Virus record (IMG/VR): IMGVR_UViG_3300025138_000093
Coordinates: 1 to 41,679 of that record
Origin: a virus
Length of the DNA: 41,679 nt
Direction: 5' to 3' (one strand)
Part shown: piece after piece, positions 17,477 to 26,265 of the stretch
How the letters are laid out: each line of letters starts with the position of its first letter
Numbering within the stretch: position 1 is the first letter of the stretch
Made by a program: the position numbers and the translations under genes
Notes under the pieces: model-generated
The model's input: the letters and a program-made list of their open reading frames with translations, nothing else
The model's database searches: none
Told to the model about the DNA's origin: nothing

Positions 17477-17731
17477 CTATTCTACTGGAGTAAATTCTCC
17501 TGTTTCTAAAGAAATATTTCCTTTACCATATTTTTTTTCTAAATCTAAAGCTATCTTTGATTCTTTATTTTGAATCTCTAATAATTCTTCTTCTAAATTC
17601 TTTTTTGTTCTATTAAGATTCATCATAGTTATCTCAACATCTCCTACCTTTCCTACTAAAATTTGAAAAGATTCTCTTACTTCTTTTATATTTTCAATTT
17701 CTTTTTTAGTTAAAACTTTTACTTTTGACAT
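17477..17731 (-). CDS. Small coiled-coil protein between gp15 and gp18
   Basis: The family is not recognised. The 84 residues are very rich in Lys and Glu with heptad-like leucines and isoleucines from about 10 to 68, so a coiled coil is likely. The C-terminus ends ISLETGEFTPVE. T4 carries the terminase genes 16 and 17 at this place in the order; here only this gene is present. An assembly or tail-completion role is possible but not shown. Confidence 0.65.
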   Translation of the reverse strand: MSKVKVLTKKEIENIKEVRESFQILVGKVGDVEITMMNLNRTKKNLEEELLEIQNKESKIALDLEKKYGKGNISLETGEFTPVE

Positions 17732-17811
17732 TACTTTTATTTTTGATTAATAATTATTTTTATTTTCAATTATACATATTAGTAAATTAGTTAAAAACAA
17801 AAATTATTTTA

Positions 17812-18801
17812 TTATTCTTGTGAGGGGTTTGGGGGAATTCTATTTGTATTTATTCCTACAGAAGGTACTCGAGTTGATGGAGGATCAATATAATTTACAT
17901 TACCTGTATGTGGAATTTCAATTCTATTAGGTGGTGATTCTTCTACACTGTTTATATTACTTACCATTTCACTATTAAATGTAATTGAAGATTTAGAGTT
18001 ATATTTTTTTATTGATGATAAATCTTTTTGAAGTATATTAGGTACAATATACCCATACATTTTTATACTAAAAGTACTTTTAACTAATCTATCTTGATCA
18101 GATGGCATTTCAACATTAGTTGCTACTGAATCTATTCTTGCTCTAAATTGATATCTTTCAGGATTACCCCAATATGAATCAGATGCATAATTTATAGCTT
18201 CTACTATACCATTCATTTGTTCTACATAATAAGTAGAAACAATACAATCATAATTTAAAGTTACATAATCCGGAACAACAACTGCATACATATTTTTTGT
18301 CGGTTTTCTATTATTTAGAATATTAAATTTATCATAAGTATTTTTATTACTATAAGATTTTTCATATACTCTATAATTATTTGGAAAATTAGCATCTAAT
18401 TTATTAGTAACATTTCTATTTTTTTCAATATTAGTTCTTTTAAATGTTATTAAAGGCATCATTATTCTTCCTTTTCTATCTCTAAAATACCCATCTTTTT
18501 GTATTTGATTCCATCTTTCTGAATCAGCATAAACAACAGGAACTTCTATTCTTTTACCATTTTGGATTACTGTAGGTTTAATCACATTATTAAAATAGTA
18601 TAATATAGTTTCATCAATGTCATATAACCCAACTGTAAATGGTTTTACAGTATCTCCTTTAAATGAAGTTTGATTACTTCTATCAGTTCTTTGATAAGCA
18701 GAGTCATTAGGATTACCTATTTCCTTAGAATAAGGATTATGCATTTCTTTACTCATCTCTCTTTGAGACTTTGGTACTACTTTTCTTCCTCTATTTGACA
18801 T
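17812..18801 (-). CDS. 15: gp15-like tail sheath terminator
   Basis: The protein probably caps the upper end of the sheath and tube and connects the tail to the neck. The 329-residue sequence (T4 gp15: 272) has the family pattern: a segment DETILYYFNNVIKP, then VPVVYADSERW, then IMMPLITFKRT, followed by Val/Tyr strands and a segment FSIKMYGYIVPNIL that parallels the T4 strand before the C-terminal tail. The first 45 residues are basic and look disordered; the last 60 are Pro/Asn-rich. It overlaps the gp14-like gene by 11 bases, supporting a neck operon. Confidence 0.78.
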   Translation of the reverse strand: MSNRGRKVVPKSQREMSKEMHNPYSKEIGNPNDSAYQRTDRSNQTSFKGDTVKPFTVGLYDIDETILYYFNNVIKPTVIQNGKRIEVPVVYADSERWNQIQKDGYFRDRKGRIMMPLITFKRTNIEKNRNVTNKLDANFPNNYRVYEKSYSNKNTYDKFNILNNRKPTKNMYAVVVPDYVTLNYDCIVSTYYVEQMNGIVEAINYASDSYWGNPERYQFRARIDSVATNVEMPSDQDRLVKSTFSIKMYGYIVPNILQKDLSSIKKYNSKSSITFNSEMVSNINSVEESPPNRIEIPHTGNVNYIDPPSTRVPSVGINTNRIPPNPSQE

Positions 18802-19366
18802 GTTTTATACTTGATATTAATCTTTCTTCTGAAATTCCTACTCTATCTGCTGGTACATAATGTGCTTCTGCTATTATTGATACATCATAACCAAAATTTT
18901 CTAAATCATAATTCCCAAAAGCATTATACCCATTATCATCTTTATTAGGGTAATTTGGATCTTTACCTACAAATAATTGATTGTTAATTAAATTATAAAT
19001 TTCATAATACCCATTTTCATACCATATTATATCTCCAACTTGTGGAACTACTACTCCTATTTTACCAGACCCATTAGATACTACTCCTGCTAAATCATCC
19101 CTTAAAAATTTAAATGTACGACCTCCAGCAAAGTCAATACCTAAATCTGAGTTAGGAGAACTTTGATCTTGTCTATCAATTAAAGTATTAAGTAACATCG
19201 GGGCTTCATAGTATTTTTCTTCAGCCGCTTCACCATAAATGTTAACACTAGTTTCTTCTAATCTAAATTTATAAAGAGCACATTCTTGTACTATAACATC
19301 CCACATTAATTCTCTACTAATGCCTCTAAACATACTTATATCTCTTGCTCCTCCAAATAATGCCAT
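18791..19366 (-). CDS. 14: gp14-like neck protein
   Basis: This 191-residue protein lies between gp13- and gp15-like genes, as gp14 does in T4, and probably joins the portal-bound neck to the tail. The segments LMWDVIVQECALYKFRLEET, FKFLRDDL and VPQVGDIIWYENGYYEIYN resemble the shape of neck proteins in T4-like phages, including a sheet segment that ends in a PQxGD loop. It is shorter than T4 gp14 (256). It starts 2 bases after the stop of the gp13-like gene and overlaps the gp15-like gene, so all three are probably translated together. The assignment relies partly on gene order. Confidence 0.62.
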   Translation of the reverse strand: MALFGGARDISMFRGISRELMWDVIVQECALYKFRLEETSVNIYGEAAEEKYYEAPMLLNTLIDRQDQSSPNSDLGIDFAGGRTFKFLRDDLAGVVSNGSGKIGVVVPQVGDIIWYENGYYEIYNLINNQLFVGKDPNYPNKDDNGYNAFGNYDLENFGYDVSIIAEAHYVPADRVGISEERLISSIKHVK

Positions 19367-19367
19367 A

Positions 19368-20531
19368 TTATCCTATATAAATTGGGTAAGGTACTGCTGC
19401 TTCAATCCTAGTTAATGCTTCTGCTTCAGCTGCCTTTACTTCTAATAAATTACTTCTTGAAGTTTCATCAAAATATTCTCTTAATCTTGTAATTAATGCT
19501 AATTTCTCTGTAGTTGCGGCTGATAGTAAATCTTGTTGGTTTAATTGTGTTTCTGCTCCTGGTATTGGTACTTGTGTATACTTACCTCTAATATATCCTA
19601 ATATTTCTTTACAAATAGATAAAGTATAATCAAATATCCAACTTCTACCAATAGAATTAATTTCACAATAATCAGGATTACAATAATTAACATTTGAAAC
19701 ATTAGTTACATTATATTGTCCTTCAGGATATTTAGAAATTGGATTATTTCTTTCTGATAATTTTATATATTGTATACGTAAGCTTCCACTATGTTGTGGT
19801 ATAGGAAATATTCTTAAATTATTATTAACTAATTCAAATGAAAATTGCGATCTTCGGATTTGATCACTCATTTCTATAGCTTGAATTTTTTGTATGTCAA
19901 AACTAAGGGGCATCATTAATTCAGCAGTACCTATACCAGGTGAAAATCCTTGCCAACCAAAACTATCCATCATATTCATTAAACCTGTTCCTGTACCTGC
20001 ATAAGGATCAAAAAATCTTGAAATTGCTGGTACTGGTTCATAAAATACTCTTTTTACTTCTATAAAATCTTTATTATCTAATCCTAAGGATTCAGAAGCC
20101 CAAGTTTTTAAATCATAATCTTGTTGACCAGCAAAAGTAGGAACTGATCCTGTATACCAAGTTGTTGTTCCTCCTGTTCCTGCTTCTTCTCCATATTGTT
20201 CAGAATATCGTACTACACTAGCAAAATTAGGAGTTATCAATTCATGGTTTAAATTTGATGCTGTAGGTGATCCTTCAATAGATAAATAATTTTCTCTAAC
20301 TTTATAGGCATACAATTCATTACCATAAGTAGTTACTGCATCTTCAAATGCTGCATAGAAGTTTAAATCTTGTAATTCAACATCCATTATAGGATAGCCT
20401 AATCTTCTTGCAACATATGTTACTACTCTATCAGCATCCGTTTGAAAGTCAAATTGGTTATCATAAAATCCAAAAGGTGTATCACCAGGAAAAAAAGATG
20501 ATGAACCAGGATAAATTGGGATTACAGCCAT
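19368..20531 (-). CDS. 13: gp13-like neck protein
   Basis: The 387-residue protein heads the neck operon. The N-terminal pattern RVVTYVARRLGYPIMDVEL, then LNFYAAFEDAVTTYGNELY, resembles the helical N-terminus of gp13-type neck proteins in T4-like phages, where a LGxPxxxVEL-type segment precedes an acidic helix. T4 gp13 has 309 residues, so this version is longer; the extra part lies in a Gly/Pro/Tyr-rich middle. It is expected at the collar, binding the portal ring. The gene is preceded by a TATTTATA element 14 bases before its ATG. Confidence 0.6.
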   Translation of the reverse strand: MAVIPIYPGSSSFFPGDTPFGFYDNQFDFQTDADRVVTYVARRLGYPIMDVELQDLNFYAAFEDAVTTYGNELYAYKVRENYLSIEGSPTASNLNHELITPNFASVVRYSEQYGEEAGTGGTTTWYTGSVPTFAGQQDYDLKTWASESLGLDNKDFIEVKRVFYEPVPAISRFFDPYAGTGTGLMNMMDSFGWQGFSPGIGTAELMMPLSFDIQKIQAIEMSDQIRRSQFSFELVNNNLRIFPIPQHSGSLRIQYIKLSERNNPISKYPEGQYNVTNVSNVNYCNPDYCEINSIGRSWIFDYTLSICKEILGYIRGKYTQVPIPGAETQLNQQDLLSAATTEKLALITRLREYFDETSRSNLLEVKAAEAEALTRIEAAVPYPIYIG

Positions 20532-20545
20532 AATTTTAATTTTGT

Positions 20546-20553
20546 TATAAATA
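20546..20553 (-). promoter_or_regulatory. Candidate late promoter element before gp13-like gene
   Basis: The minus strand reads CTAATATTTATAACAAAATT. It partly overlaps a near-perfect inverted repeat at 20553-20569 (ATTAGAAA with TTTCTAAT), which could act as a weak end signal for the upstream gene. Confidence 0.42.
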
Positions 20554-20588
20554 TTAGAAAATTTCTAATAATGTGTTATTTTCTTACT

Positions 20589-21290
20589 TTAAGATATTCC
20601 TATTACTTTACTAATACTTGATTTAGGAATAGCAATTACTTTACTCATACTTGAACCAGCAATGCCAATAACGTTTTGAGTATAACCAGAAGCAGCTTGA
20701 TCAAATTGTAATTGCATATTAGTAGCACTTCCAAAATTTAAATTTAAAAAATCAAAAACTTCTTCAGCAGCAGTATCACTTCCCTCATAATCATTATTAG
20801 ATACTACTCCTATCTTAACATAACCAGTAGTAAACATAGTAGTTAATGCAGTTCCCGATAAGTCTATACTTTGTACACCAGCTGTGTTACTTACTTGTTC
20901 ACTACCATAATTTGACCCATTAAAGGTATAATTACTCCAATCACTTGTGGTTAAAGCAGTTCCTAATGTACCCCCAAAACCTGTAAAGGGTATTGCATAG
21001 AATACAGCGTTGTTAGTAGTAGTAGTAGTAGTAGTTAATCTTAATGAAACATTAGTAATAGTATCACTTGCATATGCTGTTACATTAAATCCAAAAGCTG
21101 CTCTATTAAAGAAATAAGTACTTCCTCCTCTTCCTGGGTATTTTTGAAATTGAACAGCTGTAACATTAGTGAAAGTTGATCCAGGATTTGCCCTTGCTGA
21201 AGCTGCTGATGAACGGGCTGTGTTAAAATTAGTTGACCCTGCTCCTACTAAATAACCATCTTGTGTAGGATTAACGTTTATTGTAGCCAT
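20589..21290 (-). CDS. Putative adhesin or fibre-associated protein
   Basis: The family is not recognised. The 233 residues are dominated by Thr, Ser, Asn, Gly and aromatic residues with predicted beta structure, typical of phage receptor-contact proteins. From residue 84 there is a run of seven Thr. The last 27 residues repeat a short hydrophobic unit, VIGIAGSSMSKVIAI then SSISKVIGI, which looks like a small trimerisation or anchoring element. It lies 3 bases after the methyltransferase-like gene and next to the fibre genes, so it probably contributes to host recognition. Confidence 0.62.
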   Translation of the reverse strand: MATINVNPTQDGYLVGAGSTNFNTARSSAASARANPGSTFTNVTAVQFQKYPGRGGSTYFFNRAAFGFNVTAYASDTITNVSLRLTTTTTTTNNAVFYAIPFTGFGGTLGTALTTSDWSNYTFNGSNYGSEQVSNTAGVQSIDLSGTALTTMFTTGYVKIGVVSNNDYEGSDTAAEEVFDFLNLNFGSATNMQLQFDQAASGYTQNVIGIAGSSMSKVIAIPKSSISKVIGIS

Positions 21291-21293
21291 AAT

Positions 21294-21845
21294 TTAAAAC
21301 TGTTTTTTAGGTAAAAAATATTGATTATAATTAAAATATTGGTTTATAGGTGGAGTTACATTATATACATCATATGTTACATCTGGTATATTATAAAAAT
21401 TATTTGATCCTGTTATTGAATTCCACCATGTTGCTTTTCCACCTTCTTTCATAAATGATGATAAAGATGAAGAGAAATTATTCATATTTTTATCACCATA
21501 AGTATCCATAAATAAACCATCATAAGTACTTAAAGAATCCTTTATATCATACCAACTACCTTCTATTATAGTTACATTGGATTTATCTGCCGCCCATGCT
21601 TGAGCTTTTGGAATCATATCTGGATGGTTTTCTATAATAGTATGTGAATTTATAGTATGTGATTGTATATAATTTGCTGATATCCCCATTCCGAATCCTA
21701 TTTCAAGAATATCACCACCATTTTCACATACATAAGCTGCTGATGATGACATTAAGGGATCTTCCCAATCCATCATTACGTAATTAATATCTTCAAATAC
21801 TATATTAGATTCATTAAATACTAAACTTTGAGATATATATATCAT
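21294..21845 (-). CDS. Guanidinoacetate N-methyltransferase-like SAM methyltransferase
   Basis: The 183-residue protein is a Rossmann-fold SAM methyltransferase that matches the guanidinoacetate methyltransferase / arginine methyltransferase 2 group. The markers are VMMDWEDPLM at 23-32, motif I DILEIGFGMGIS at 45-56, the acidic end of strand 2 IIENHPDM at 70-77, and the catalytic-loop segment GLFMDTYGD at 110-118. Human GAMT has the equivalent GFGM, IIE and DTY positions but is longer (236). The substrate is not proven; candidates are a free guanidino compound, an arginine side chain on a fibre, or a small molecule. It sits between a collagen-like fibre and an adhesin-like gene. Confidence 0.8.
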   Translation of the reverse strand: MIYISQSLVFNESNIVFEDINYVMMDWEDPLMSSSAAYVCENGGDILEIGFGMGISANYIQSHTINSHTIIENHPDMIPKAQAWAADKSNVTIIEGSWYDIKDSLSTYDGLFMDTYGDKNMNNFSSSLSSFMKEGGKATWWNSITGSNNFYNIPDVTYDVYNVTPPINQYFNYNQYFLPKKQF

Positions 21846-21861
21846 TTTTTTTTTTATTTTA

Positions 21862-24800
21862 TCAAAGTTCTACCCATGTCCTATCAGGAGAGAAATAAAT
21901 TTCATTTTCACCAACAGCATAACCAACAACTCTAGCCCAACCACTTGTTGGTACTGTATTTGTTATGTTACCAGGTGTAGCTGATAAGTAAAGTGGAGCA
22001 CCAATAGTAAATCCATGCGTTTCTTTATAAATAAACCCTGATAATAGCATACCATCTCCAGTTGAAGAGTTATCTAATGCATATGCTAGTAAACCAGTAG
22101 CTTGAGTAGCTGTATTATTTCTATCAGATAAAGCCCATGTTTCAGCTGAAGAATAATAATATACTTGACCTTGTGTTGTAACAGTACTTCCTCTTTTCAT
22201 TAAAATACCTGAGGAATTATTTGTAGAATTGAAACTTGAGTTAAAAGTTATACTAGAATATCTATTAAATAGCATTTCATTTCTACCAGTACCTTGACCA
22301 TCACTAGCTAGTGTTACATTAGAATTAGCAATTCCATTAGGAGCAGTTGAATTTAAAACTATAATAGCATTATCACCAGTTCCAGTTATATTAGCTGCTC
22401 CTACAGCACCTTGTGCTCCTGTAGTACCTGTATTTCCTTGATTACCTTGATTACCTTGAGTACCTGTATTTCCTTGGGCACCTGTATTTCCTTGAGCACC
22501 TGTAGTACCTGTAGCACCTTGAGCACCTACATTTCCTTGATTACCTTGAGCACCTGTATTTCCTGTATCACCTATATTTCCTTGAGCACCTTGATTTCCT
22601 GTATCACCTATATTTCCTTGATTTCCTTGAGCACCTGTAGCACCTTGAGCACCTACATTTCCTTGGTTACCCTGACCACCTGTATTACCTGCATTACCTT
22701 GTGCACCTGTAGCACCTTGAGCACCTACATTACCTTGATTACCTTGACCACCTGTATTACCTGCATTTCCTTGAGCTCCTGTAGCACCTTGGGCACCTGT
22801 ACCTCCTGTATTACCTGCATTACCTTGTGCACCTGTATTTCCTTGTGCTCCTGTAGCACCTTGAGCTCCTGTACCACCGGTACCACCTGTAGTACCTGTA
22901 GCTCCTTGGTTACCTTGATTACCTTGACCACCTGTATTACCTGCATTACCTTGGTTACCTTGAGCTCCTGTAGCACCTTGTGCTCCTGTTGTACCTGTAT
23001 TTCCTTGAGCACCTGTATTTCCTTGAGCACCTGTAGTACCAGTTGCACCCTGTGCACCTGTTGTACCTTGATTACCTTGTGCACCTGTATTTCCTTGATT
23101 ACCTTGAGCACCTGTAGCACCTTGAGCACCTACATTTCCTTGAGAACCTGTAGAACCTGTAGCACCTTGATTTCCTTGATTTCCTTGATTTCCTTGGTTT
23201 CCTTGATTACCTTGAGCACCTGTTGCACCCTGTGCACCTGTTGTACCTTGATTACCTTGTGCACCTGTATTTCCTTGATTACCCTGAGCACCTGTAGCAC
23301 CTTGAGCACCTACATTTCCTTGAGAACCTGTAGAACCTGTAGCACCTTGTGCACCTGTAGTTCCTGTATTACCTTGGTTTCCTTGGTTACCTTGAGCTCC
23401 TGTATTTCCTTGAGCACCTGTTGCACCTTGTGCACCTGTTGTACCTTGATTACCTTGATTACCTTGTGCACCTGTATTTCCTTGTGCACCTGTATTTCCT
23501 TGTGCACCTACATTTCCTTGAGCACCTGTAGAACCTGTAGCACCTTGTGCACCTGTAGTTCCTGTATTACCTTGGTTTCCTTGATTACCTTGAGCTCCTG
23601 TATTTCCTTGAGCACCTGTTGCACCTTGAGCACCTGTAGTACCTTGATTACCTTGATTACCTTGTGCACCTGTATTTCCTTGAGCACCTGTAGCACCTTG
23701 AGCACCTGTATCTCCTTTATCACCTACTAATGCAAAAGATACAAGAATTTCTTCATTAGAACTAAATGGAGAGGTTGCTGAAGAAGCTTGTTCATTTATA
23801 CTTAATTTCCACCATCCCCCATTATCGACTAAATCAGAAATTGAAAATAAAATAAATTGTGTTGAATCTAATTGATTAGAGATTCTCATATGTCCCTTTA
23901 CTGCTGATTGTGCAGCATCTATAGATTCTAGAAATTCTTCTATATCAGTTCCATCTTGAGTTGTTTGACTAATTGCTGAAAATATTGCAGAATTTTGATT
24001 TGTAGACGCTAATCTTAAAAATCCAGTACCAGGATTAGCCATAGTGGTACTAGTACCAAATTGATATTCAAAAGTAGCACCACCAAAATTACCATCTGTT
24101 CCTTGTGTACCTGTAGTACCTTGATTACCTTGATTTCCTTGGTTACCTTGAGCTCCTGTTGCACCTTGAGCACCTACATTTCCTTGTGCCCCTGTATTTC
24201 CTTGATTACCCTGTGCCCCTGTAGCACCTTGAGCACCTGTATTTCCTTGATTTCCTTGATTACCTTGAGCACCTGTAGTACCAGTTGCACCTTGTGCTCC
24301 TGTTGTACCTTGATTACCTTGTGCACCTGTATTTCCTTGATTTCCTTGAGCACCTGTAGCACCTTGAGCACCTACATTTCCTTGAGCACCTGTATTTCCT
24401 TGGTTACCTTGAGCTCCTGTAGCACCTTGTGCTCCTGTTGTACCTGTATTTCCTTGAGCACCTGTATTTCCTTGTGCTCCTGTAGCACCTTGTGCACCTG
24501 TTGTACCCTGATTACCTTGTGCACCAGTATTACCTATATTACCTTGAGCACCTGTAGCACCTTGAGCACCTGTATTACCTTGAGCTCCTGTATTTCCTTG
24601 AGCACCTGTAGCACCTTGAGCACCTACATTTCCTTGAGCACCTGTATTTCCTTGAGCACCTGTAGTACCTGTTGCACCTTGTGCACCTGTTGTACCTTGA
24701 TTACCTTGTGCCCCTGTATTTCCTTGATTACCTTGTGCTCCTGTAGCACCTTGAGCACCTACATTCCCTTGAGCACCTGTAGTACCTGTAGCACCTTGTG

Positions 24801-25761
24801 CACCTGTTGTACCTTGATTACCTTGTGCACCTGTATTACCTTGATTTCCTTGTGCACCAGTAGCACCTTGTGCACCTATATTTCCTTGAGCACCAGTAGC
24901 ACCTTGTGCTCCTGTGGTACCTTGGTTACCTTGATTACCCTGAGCACCTGTATTTCCTTGAGCACCTGTAGCACCTTTAGGAATTGTAAAATTAAATTCT
25001 GCTGCTGTAGCTGTTCCAGAATTATCTACTGCTGCTGCTGTGTTTGGTAGACCTGTTGTAGTAGTTCCAACTGCTACTGTAGGATTTACACCAACTGTAC
25101 CTTGATTTCCTTGTGCACCGGTATTACCTTGATTTCCTTGGGCACCAGTAGCACCTTGTGCACCTGTTGTACCTTGATTACCTTGAGCACCTGTATTTCC
25201 TTGAGCACCTGTAGTACCTGTAGCACCTTGTGCACCTGTTGTACCTTGATTACCTTGAGCACCTGTATTCCCTTGAGCACCTGTAGCGCCTTGGGCTCCT
25301 GTAGTACCTTGTAAGGATAAATTACTTCTATATTTTATACGTCCAACTGCATCTGTAACTAGTACTCGTGTTTCTGAAGTTCCTATAGGAGTATTACTTG
25401 CTGTAATTGCGTTTATAAATAAATTCCCTGTAGCTTGTACGTTACCTATTACATCTAGTTTTTCTCCGGGTGTTGACGTTCCTATGCCGACATATGCATC
25501 CTCTGCTTTTACAAATAATGTATTTGCATCTCCTTCACCTTCTACTCTAAAATTAACATTTTCACCATCCTCATTAAATACTGTTTGTGTGGGAGCATAT
25601 CGTATTACATTAGTATCTCCTATATTTATTTTTATTAGGTCACCAGCTTCAAACCCAAAGTAGGTATTTGAATCACCATTATGAATGATGTAATCGTCTA
25701 GGTATATGTTGGGTAAACTAGCGTCTGATCCGCTAATTATTACTTTTTTCCAATTTGGCAT
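21862..25761 (-). CDS. Giant collagen-like tail fibre 1
   Basis: The 1299-residue protein is a trimeric fibre built from Gly-x-y triplets of the [12 protein letters not shown] type, likely a rigid collagen-like shaft. Order of parts: a globular N-terminal region (1-149) beginning [14 protein letters not shown], a short collagen stretch (150-221), a linker with NFTIPKG (222-262), collagen (263-553), an inserted globular domain (553-682), collagen (682-1121), and a C-terminal domain (1122-1299). The N-terminal motif recurs in the 26266-28182 fibre and the inserted domain recurs in the 28257-31937 fibre. A long, structured leader lies upstream of the ATG. Confidence 0.88.
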   Translation of the reverse strand: MPNWKKVIISGSDASLPNIYLDDYIIHNGDSNTYFGFEAGDLIKINIGDTNVIRYAPTQTVFNEDGENVNFRVEGEGDANTLFVKAEDAYVGIGTSTPGEKLDVIGNVQATGNLFINAITASNTPIGTSETRVLVTDAVGRIKYRSNLSLQGTTGAQGATGAQGNTGAQGNQGTTGAQGATGTTGAQGNTGAQGNQGTTGAQGATGAQGNQGNTGAQGNQGTVGVNPTVAVGTTTTGLPNTAAAVDNSGTATAAEFNFTIPKGATGAQGNTGAQGNQGNQGTTGAQGATGAQGNIGAQGATGAQGNQGNTGAQGNQGTTGAQGATGTTGAQGNVGAQGATGAQGNQGNTGAQGNQGTTGAQGATGTTGAQGNTGAQGNVGAQGATGAQGNTGAQGNTGAQGATGAQGNIGNTGAQGNQGTTGAQGATGAQGNTGAQGNTGTTGAQGATGAQGNQGNTGAQGNVGAQGATGAQGNQGNTGAQGNQGTTGAQGATGTTGAQGNQGNQGNTGAQGATGAQGNQGNTGAQGNVGAQGATGAQGNQGNQGNQGTTGTQGTDGNFGGATFEYQFGTSTTMANPGTGFLRLASTNQNSAIFSAISQTTQDGTDIEEFLESIDAAQSAVKGHMRISNQLDSTQFILFSISDLVDNGGWWKLSINEQASSATSPFSSNEEILVSFALVGDKGDTGAQGATGAQGNTGAQGNQGNQGTTGAQGATGAQGNTGAQGNQGNQGNTGTTGAQGATGSTGAQGNVGAQGNTGAQGNTGAQGNQGNQGTTGAQGATGAQGNTGAQGNQGNQGNTGTTGAQGATGSTGSQGNVGAQGATGAQGNQGNTGAQGNQGTTGAQGATGAQGNQGNQGNQGNQGNQGATGSTGSQGNVGAQGATGAQGNQGNTGAQGNQGTTGAQGATGTTGAQGNTGAQGNTGTTGAQGATGAQGNQGNAGNTGGQGNQGNQGATGTTGGTGGTGAQGATGAQGNTGAQGNAGNTGGTGAQGATGAQGNAGNTGGQGNQGNVGAQGATGAQGNAGNTGGQGNQGNVGAQGATGAQGNQGNIGDTGNQGAQGNIGDTGNTGAQGNQGNVGAQGATGTTGAQGNTGAQGNTGTQGNQGNQGNTGTTGAQGAVGAANITGTGDNAIIVLNSTAPNGIANSNVTLASDGQGTGRNEMLFNRYSSITFNSSFNSTNNSSGILMKRGSTVTTQGQVYYYSSAETWALSDRNNTATQATGLLAYALDNSSTGDGMLLSGFIYKETHGFTIGAPLYLSATPGNITNTVPTSGWARVVGYAVGENEIYFSPDRTWVEL
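22398..25313 (-). repeat. Collagen-coding repeats of fibre 1
   Basis: Three tracts, about 22398-23716, 24100-24974 and 25097-25313, consist of near-identical 9- to 18-base units encoding Gly-Ala-Gln, Gly-Asn-Gln, Gly-Asn-Thr and Gly-Thr-Thr. Long blocks recur with few changes, for example around 23060-23130 and 23225-23345. The pattern implies expansion by slippage or recombination. Long open frames on the other strand here are only shadows of the repeat. Confidence 0.9.
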
Positions 25762-25779
25762 CTTTTTTCTTTATTATGG

Positions 25780-25817
25780 TTGGCTACTATTATAAGTCCA
25801 CTTCCCTTTCGGGCCAA
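25780..25817 (-). other. Structured 5' leader of fibre 1
   Basis: On the minus strand TTGGC (25817-25813) can pair with GCCAA (25784-25780). Nested inside is a CCC-GAAA-GGG hairpin with a GNRA tetraloop; the two helices compete for one base. The leader from the promoter-like element to the ATG is 65 bases, far longer than for other genes in the window (9-30). A translational control role is possible; this is inference from pairing only. Confidence 0.35.
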
Positions 25818-25826
25818 TAATCTTAT

Positions 25827-25834
25827 TATAAATA
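25827..25834 (-). promoter_or_regulatory. Candidate late promoter element before fibre 1
   Basis: The minus strand reads ACCATATTTATAATAAGATT. The core is 65 bases before the ATG at 25761, the longest spacing in the set. Confidence 0.38.
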
Positions 25835-25849
25835 TGGTAAAGAAAATTA

Positions 25850-26026
25850 TTATTTACTAGACTTCATAGCTTTTTCTAAGTCTTTTTCACTTTTAGTAAT
25901 TGCTTTTTGAAGTTCTTGTTCTACCTTAATTTGTAAAGAAGCTAATCCTTTAGCATCCTTACCTTTAATATTAATTTCATCTAGTGATTGACGTATAAAC
26001 GTCCATTCTTCGGGTATAAAAGTCAT
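25850..26026 (-). CDS. Small charged protein, 58 residues
   Basis: This short frame, MTFIPEEWTFIRQSLDEI and onward, ends with a Lys/Glu-rich helix ending KAMKSSK. The family is not recognised. It lies between two tiny fibre-module genes; its ATG is 2 bases from the stop of the upstream gene, supporting real, coupled translation. The amphipathic composition suggests a small chaperone or adaptor, but nothing in the sequence proves it. Confidence 0.6.
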   Translation of the reverse strand: MTFIPEEWTFIRQSLDEINIKGKDAKGLASLQIKVEQELQKAITKSEKDLEKAMKSSK

Positions 26027-26028
26027 AA

Positions 26029-26223
26029 TTATTTATTTAGTTTATTATGTAACACTTGTAATTTATATGTTACGTTATAAACCTTTTCAATCATATCCCC
26101 ACTAAAATTAGAAGCTTTTATTAATTGTAAAATCATTTCAATTTCTCCTTGATTTAATTCTAAAGTATTATCAATTCTTTTAGGAGTATTTTCTTCTTTT
26201 TTTATATTTCCTCTAAATGCCAT
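26029..26223 (-). CDS. Small helical protein, 64 residues
   Basis: I place the start at the ATG at 26223 (MAFRGNIKKEENTP) rather than the TTG at 26247, because the ATG is preceded by the A-rich leader (AATAAAAAAAGTT) seen at other starts here. The protein has a basic N-terminus and two helices, GEIEMILQLIKAS and MIEKVYNVTYKLQVL. The family is not recognised. It is nearly contiguous with the 58-residue gene downstream. Confidence 0.6.
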   Translation of the reverse strand: MAFRGNIKKEENTPKRIDNTLELNQGEIEMILQLIKASNFSGDMIEKVYNVTYKLQVLHNKLNK

Positions 26224-26265
26224 AACTTTTTTTATTAATTTTAACAACTTTTTTATTTTTATTCA

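Noticed and set aside
22411-25314. Long plus-strand open frames rich in Cys, Ser, Thr, Leu and Ile opposite fibre 1
   Set aside because: They mirror the 9-base collagen repeat on the other strand, have repetitive composition and no leader; they are shadows.
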